Source of the DNA: Thermoguttaceae bacterium
GTDB taxonomy: Bacteria > Planctomycetota > Planctomycetia > Pirellulales > Thermoguttaceae
Assembly: GCA_017447865.1 (NCBI GenBank)
Contig: JAFSMO010000074.1
Coordinates: 266,944 to 330,943 of the forward strand
DNA: 64,000 nt
Direction of reading: 5' to 3'
The stretch's first letter is position 1. Every line of letters begins with the position of its first letter. Both the position numbers and the translations under genes were made by a program. This document shows positions 61,084 through 64,000 of this stretch, in pieces. The notes beneath the pieces were generated by a model that had not been told where the DNA came from, did not search any database, and saw only the letters and a program-made list of their open reading frames with translations.

Positions 61084-62100
61084 TTGGATGAAAAAGGCGA
61101 AATCGTAATTTATCAGTCCGAGGACGGATTGGCGAAACTGAACGTCAATATGCGGGACGATACTGTCTGGCTTTCGCTGGACCAGATGGCGGAACTGTTC
61201 GGACGGGATAAGTCCACCGTTTCCCGCCATATTAGCAATATTTTCTCTGAAGGGGAACTGCTCAGAGATTCAGTTGTTGCAAATTTTGCAACAACTGCCG
61301 CAGATGGAAAAATCTACCAGGTCGATTACTACAATCTGGACGTCATCATTTCGGTTGGATATCGTGTCAAGTCGCAGCGCGGCGTGCAGTTCCGTCTTTG
61401 GGCGAGTCGTGTTCTGAAAGAGTATATTCGAAAGGGTTTTGCTCTCGACGACGAACGTCTCAAAGGACACGGCGGCGGGGACTACTGGAAGGAACTTTTG
61501 GACCGTATTCGGGACATTCGTTCGTCGGAAAAGGTCATGTACCGGCAGGTGTTGGACCTTTACGCCACCAGTTTGGACTACGACCCCTCCAGCCCCGAAT
61601 CCATCCAGTTTTTCAAAATCGTTCAGAACAAACTGCACTATGCCGCTCACGGGCACACGGCCGCGGAGGTGATTTTTGAACGGGCAGACGCGGATAAAGA
61701 ATTTATGGGCCTGAAAACCTTTGCGGGGAAATTTCCCGTGATGAAAGACGTGGAAATCGCGAAAAACTACCTGAATGAAGAGGAGCTTCACGTCTTGAAT
61801 AATCTGGTTTCAGGTTACTTCGACTTTGCCGAAATCAGCGCTATCGAGCACCGCCCCATGCACATGGCGGACTACATCCGGCAGCTTGATGCGATCCTGA
61901 CATCCGGCAATCGTTCCTTGCTGACGGATGCTGGAAAAGTTTCCCACGCGCAAGCGATCGAGAAAGCCCACAACGAATACAGAAAGTACCAGCAAAAGAC
62001 CCTTTCCCCGGTGGAAAAAGCCTTTTTTGATAGCATCAAAGCCGCCGAGAAGGAAGTTAAATCCGAAACCCAAAAGAAAAAAGAAAGGAAAAAGGGCTGA
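61084..62100 (+). CDS. RhuM-family protein
   Basis: 338 residues from TTG 61084 (AGGGG 8 nt upstream; GTG 61075 is an alternative). N-terminal EIVIYQSEDGLAKLNVNM, then WLSLDQMAELFGRDKSTVSR, a helix-turn-helix-like segment, and YYNLDVIISVGYRVKSQRGV: the RhuM signature. The C-terminal half has NKLHYAAHGHTAAEVIFERA and a HxxP-like EHRPMHMADYI, with a basic tail. RhuM proteins are known from Salmonella SPI-3 and many mobile loci; their biochemical role is not settled. The context suggests a three-gene accessory module. Confidence 0.85.
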   Translation: MDEKGEIVIYQSEDGLAKLNVNMRDDTVWLSLDQMAELFGRDKSTVSRHISNIFSEGELLRDSVVANFATTAADGKIYQVDYYNLDVIISVGYRVKSQRGVQFRLWASRVLKEYIRKGFALDDERLKGHGGGDYWKELLDRIRDIRSSEKVMYRQVLDLYATSLDYDPSSPESIQFFKIVQNKLHYAAHGHTAAEVIFERADADKEFMGLKTFAGKFPVMKDVEIAKNYLNEEELHVLNNLVSGYFDFAEISAIEHRPMHMADYIRQLDAILTSGNRSLLTDAGKVSHAQAIEKAHNEYRKYQQKTLSPVEKAFFDSIKAAEKEVKSETQKKKERKKG

Positions 62101-62136
62101 ATCCTTTCCTTTCTAATTCCTGAATCCTAACGAATC

Positions 62137-63111
62137 ATGAAACCATTCCTCGCGCTTTTTTTCGCTTTGATTTTCCCCGCCGTTCTCTTTGCGCAGAACG
62201 TGAACATTCCCGACTCGTACGGCCAGGTCTGGAAGCAGTACGACATTTCGGCCTACACGTCCCGCTTCCCGCAGATGAGCCGGCCGGAAAGCGCCGTCGC
62301 GGACTGGATCCTCATGGAGACTGGTTTTGAGGCGTGGCATTCCGAGATCCCCGCGATGCTGAACGTCACGAAGAATTCGGTGAACGTTTACCATGTGCCG
62401 CAAATCCAGGTCCAGGTGGAGAGCGTCATCCAGCGGTTTGTGAACGTGGACCCGAATATTTTTCAGTTCCGCGTCCACATTTTCACGGTCACGACGCCGT
62501 ACTGGCGGCAGAAAATCGGCAATCACCTGATCCCGGTCCCCAGCTTTTCCATGGGGTCGCAGGCGTGGATGGTGCCTCCGGAAAACGCGCAGCCGCTTCA
62601 GGAGATTTTAAAATCGGCCGCGGGTTTCGTGAATCACGGGATGGAAGAAAAAGTCGTGCCCAACGGCCAGCGCATGGAGATCAATCTGGTCCGGACACGC
62701 CGTTACACACGGAATTTTGCGAGTCCCAGCTACGGCAAAACGCCCAAGCCGGAAGAGGTTCTGCTCGATGACGGTTTCTCATTCGAACTGATGCCGCTCG
62801 TTACGATGGACGGCGGGCTGGTGGATGCCCAGATCAAATTTCAGGTGAATCATTTGGATCGGCTTCTCCCGATGAATATTACTCCGGCGGGGGAAGTGAC
62901 CCGAAATACCGAGAGGATCGAAGTGCCGCAGGTCGGCCAGTTCCGTTTTCGGGAACGTTACCGATGGAACACGGAAAACGCGCTGCTCGTTTCTGTTGGG
63001 CTCACCCCGCCGCTTACTTCGACCGGTGAAGGCTCTACGCCGAGCCTCCTCGGAGCCTCACCACGGGTGGAAACGTTGGTTTTGGTAGAGCTTAAACGAA
63101 ATTACAAGTAG
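62137..63111 (+). CDS. Secreted protein with weak secretin-like C-terminal region
   Basis: 324 residues. Signal peptide FLALFFALIFPAVLFA, cut before QNVNIP. The middle (about 75-130, VNVYHVPQIQVQVESVIQRF) looks like a small alpha/beta domain. The C-terminal SFELMPLVTMDGGLVDAQIK is reminiscent of the strand pattern in secretin domains. No pore-gate motif is clear, so it may be a periplasmic partner. Not assigned to a family. Confidence 0.5.
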   Translation: MKPFLALFFALIFPAVLFAQNVNIPDSYGQVWKQYDISAYTSRFPQMSRPESAVADWILMETGFEAWHSEIPAMLNVTKNSVNVYHVPQIQVQVESVIQRFVNVDPNIFQFRVHIFTVTTPYWRQKIGNHLIPVPSFSMGSQAWMVPPENAQPLQEILKSAAGFVNHGMEEKVVPNGQRMEINLVRTRRYTRNFASPSYGKTPKPEEVLLDDGFSFELMPLVTMDGGLVDAQIKFQVNHLDRLLPMNITPAGEVTRNTERIEVPQVGQFRFRERYRWNTENALLVSVGLTPPLTSTGEGSTPSLLGASPRVETLVLVELKRNYK

Positions 63112-63264
63112 ATTTTCGCAAAAAAAATTTAAAAATCGAGTCAAATTTTTCCCAAAATGCCATTTTGCCTATTTTAAAAGCAGGCTCTAAAATCGTTAAA
63201 AGTGTAAAAATGGAAAATTTATGGAAATTTCGTAATTTTTTTGCCGATTTTAAATTGAGAGTGC

Positions 63265-63292
63265 TTGATTTTTTTGAAAATTGAGTTAAAAT
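63265..63292 (+). promoter_or_regulatory. Promoter of the Ala/Glu-rich secreted protein
   Basis: TTGATT, 16-bp spacer ending GAGT, TAAAAT, then AGTAATAA. The rest of the 285-bp gap is AT-rich with no gene seen. Confidence 0.65.
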
Positions 63293-63396
63293 AGTAATAA
63301 GTAAAGAGTGAGGAGAGTAATTTTACACTTTCTTCGCTCCGTCAAGTCAAAAACATTGGAAAATTTTCCCCATTTAATTATTAAGGAGATTTAGGA

Positions 63397-64000
63397 TGCG
63401 TCAGATCGCGATGCTGTGTGCCGCCGTGGCGGTTTTGTTTGTCTCTGTTACTGCGCAGGCTTTACCGCGTCGTGCAGTTTTTATTGCCCCGAAATGCTGT
63501 GATCAGGTTAAAGAGGATTGCGCAAAGACGATTCCGGCCTGCTGCAGTGCTGTGAAAGCCGCGGAAACCCCGAAAGCTGAAGAAGCTCCGAAAGCTGAAG
63601 AAACCAACGTGGAAGAAGTGAAAGCCACGGAAGCCCCGAAAGCTGATGAAGCTCCGAAAGCTGAAGAAGTCAAAGCCGATGACGCCAAAGCTGAAGAAGC
63701 TCCGGCGGCTGAAGAAGTCAAAGAGGAAGAACCCGCTCCCGTTGTTGTCGAAGCTACGGAACCGGAAGAATCTGTGAAACCGGCTGAAACCCAGGAAGCT
63801 CCGGCTGTCGAAGAAATTAAGGAAGCCCCGGCTGTTGAAGCCCCGGCTGTCGAAGCCCCGGCTGTCGAAGCCCCGGCTATCGAAGCTCCGGCCATTGAAG
63901 AAGCTCCGGCGGCTGAAGAAGCTCCGGCGGCTGAAGAAGCCCCGGCTGCTGAAGAAGCTCCGGCTCTTGAAGATGACGCCGACGATGACGACGATGACGA
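63397..64000 (+). CDS. Secreted Cys-motif protein with acidic EAPAAEE repeats (3' end missing)
   Basis: Starts ATG 63397 behind AAGGAGATTTAGG and is still open at the window end (201 codons). Signal peptide MLCAAVAVLFVSVTAQA. A short mature head has two Cys pairs (APKCCDQVKEDC, IPACCSA) that could bind metal or form disulphides. A long tail of EAPKAEE / VEAPA / EEAPAAE units follows and runs into an Asp-rich stretch (DDADDDDDD). It is similar in composition to the tail of the protein at 27742-30057. Function unknown. Confidence 0.75.

Overview
The window is a 64 kb piece of a bacterial chromosome, GC-moderate, with long AT-rich intergenic stretches. It most probably belongs to a planctomycete (Planctomycetota, perhaps a gut or rumen Pirellulales/Thermoguttaceae type). 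This rests on a HYExAFE-family protein, a signal peptidase I with an internal zinc ribbon and a large insert, a ribosomal protein L17 with insertions, PEP-CTERM / autotransporter-repeat surface proteins, an archaeal-type phosphoglycerate mutase, the futalosine menaquinone enzyme MqnA, and tRNA genes without encoded CCA. Lentisphaerota is the main alternative. The lineage call is an inference from remembered family distributions; no search was run.

Layout. 1-704: 5' part of a secreted beta-strand repeat protein (minus). 1088-6644: rdgB, a secreted beta-helix protein, aspS and mqnA (plus). 6724-16002: a minus-strand block with an LVIVD beta-propeller, an M29 aminopeptidase, three tandem Tat-secreted GH20-like paralogues each with its own promoter, an LRR protein and an iron alcohol dehydrogenase. 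16152-18115: CPBP protease and PfkB kinase. 18362-20305: ABC-F ATPase. 20588-23652: rpmJ-rpsM-rpsK-rpoA-rplQ, without rpsD. 23731-25940: murE and the HYExAFE gene (minus). 26370-30057: methyltransferase, acpS and a repeat-rich acidic membrane protein. 30108-32793: TPR lipoprotein, initiator tRNA and hemG. 33022-45464: scpB, HprK-related kinase, hisF, pilT, signal peptidase, lptB-like ATPase, a GH38-like protein and apgM. 45697-48819: a large PEP-CTERM protein. 48995-60288: tRNA-Ala, nusA, a duplicated IF2-N mini-gene, infB, rbfA, an EndoIII-like protein with a histone-H1-like tail, a TPR protein and yebC. 60572-62100: a small accessory cassette (HEPN-like, small membrane protein, RhuM). 62137-64000: two secreted proteins, the last cut by the window edge.

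The most notable signals are not ordinary genes. (1) A ~481-bp tandem duplication between nusA and infB carries two copies of a structured leader RNA with the same stem layout, each followed by an identically spaced Shine-Dalgarno and a TTG start. The first copy drives only a 79-residue stand-alone IF2 N-domain protein. (2) Eight intergenic arrays of 7-bp tandem repeats have different unit sequences. (3) Several dispersed palindromic repeat families occur, including two ~200-bp MITE-like elements and a structured element with compensatory changes. (4) A doubled TGTGACAAA site array lies upstream of pilT, with exact 21-bp spacing. Most recognisable promoters have a 16-bp spacer, several ending in AGT-TAAAAT.
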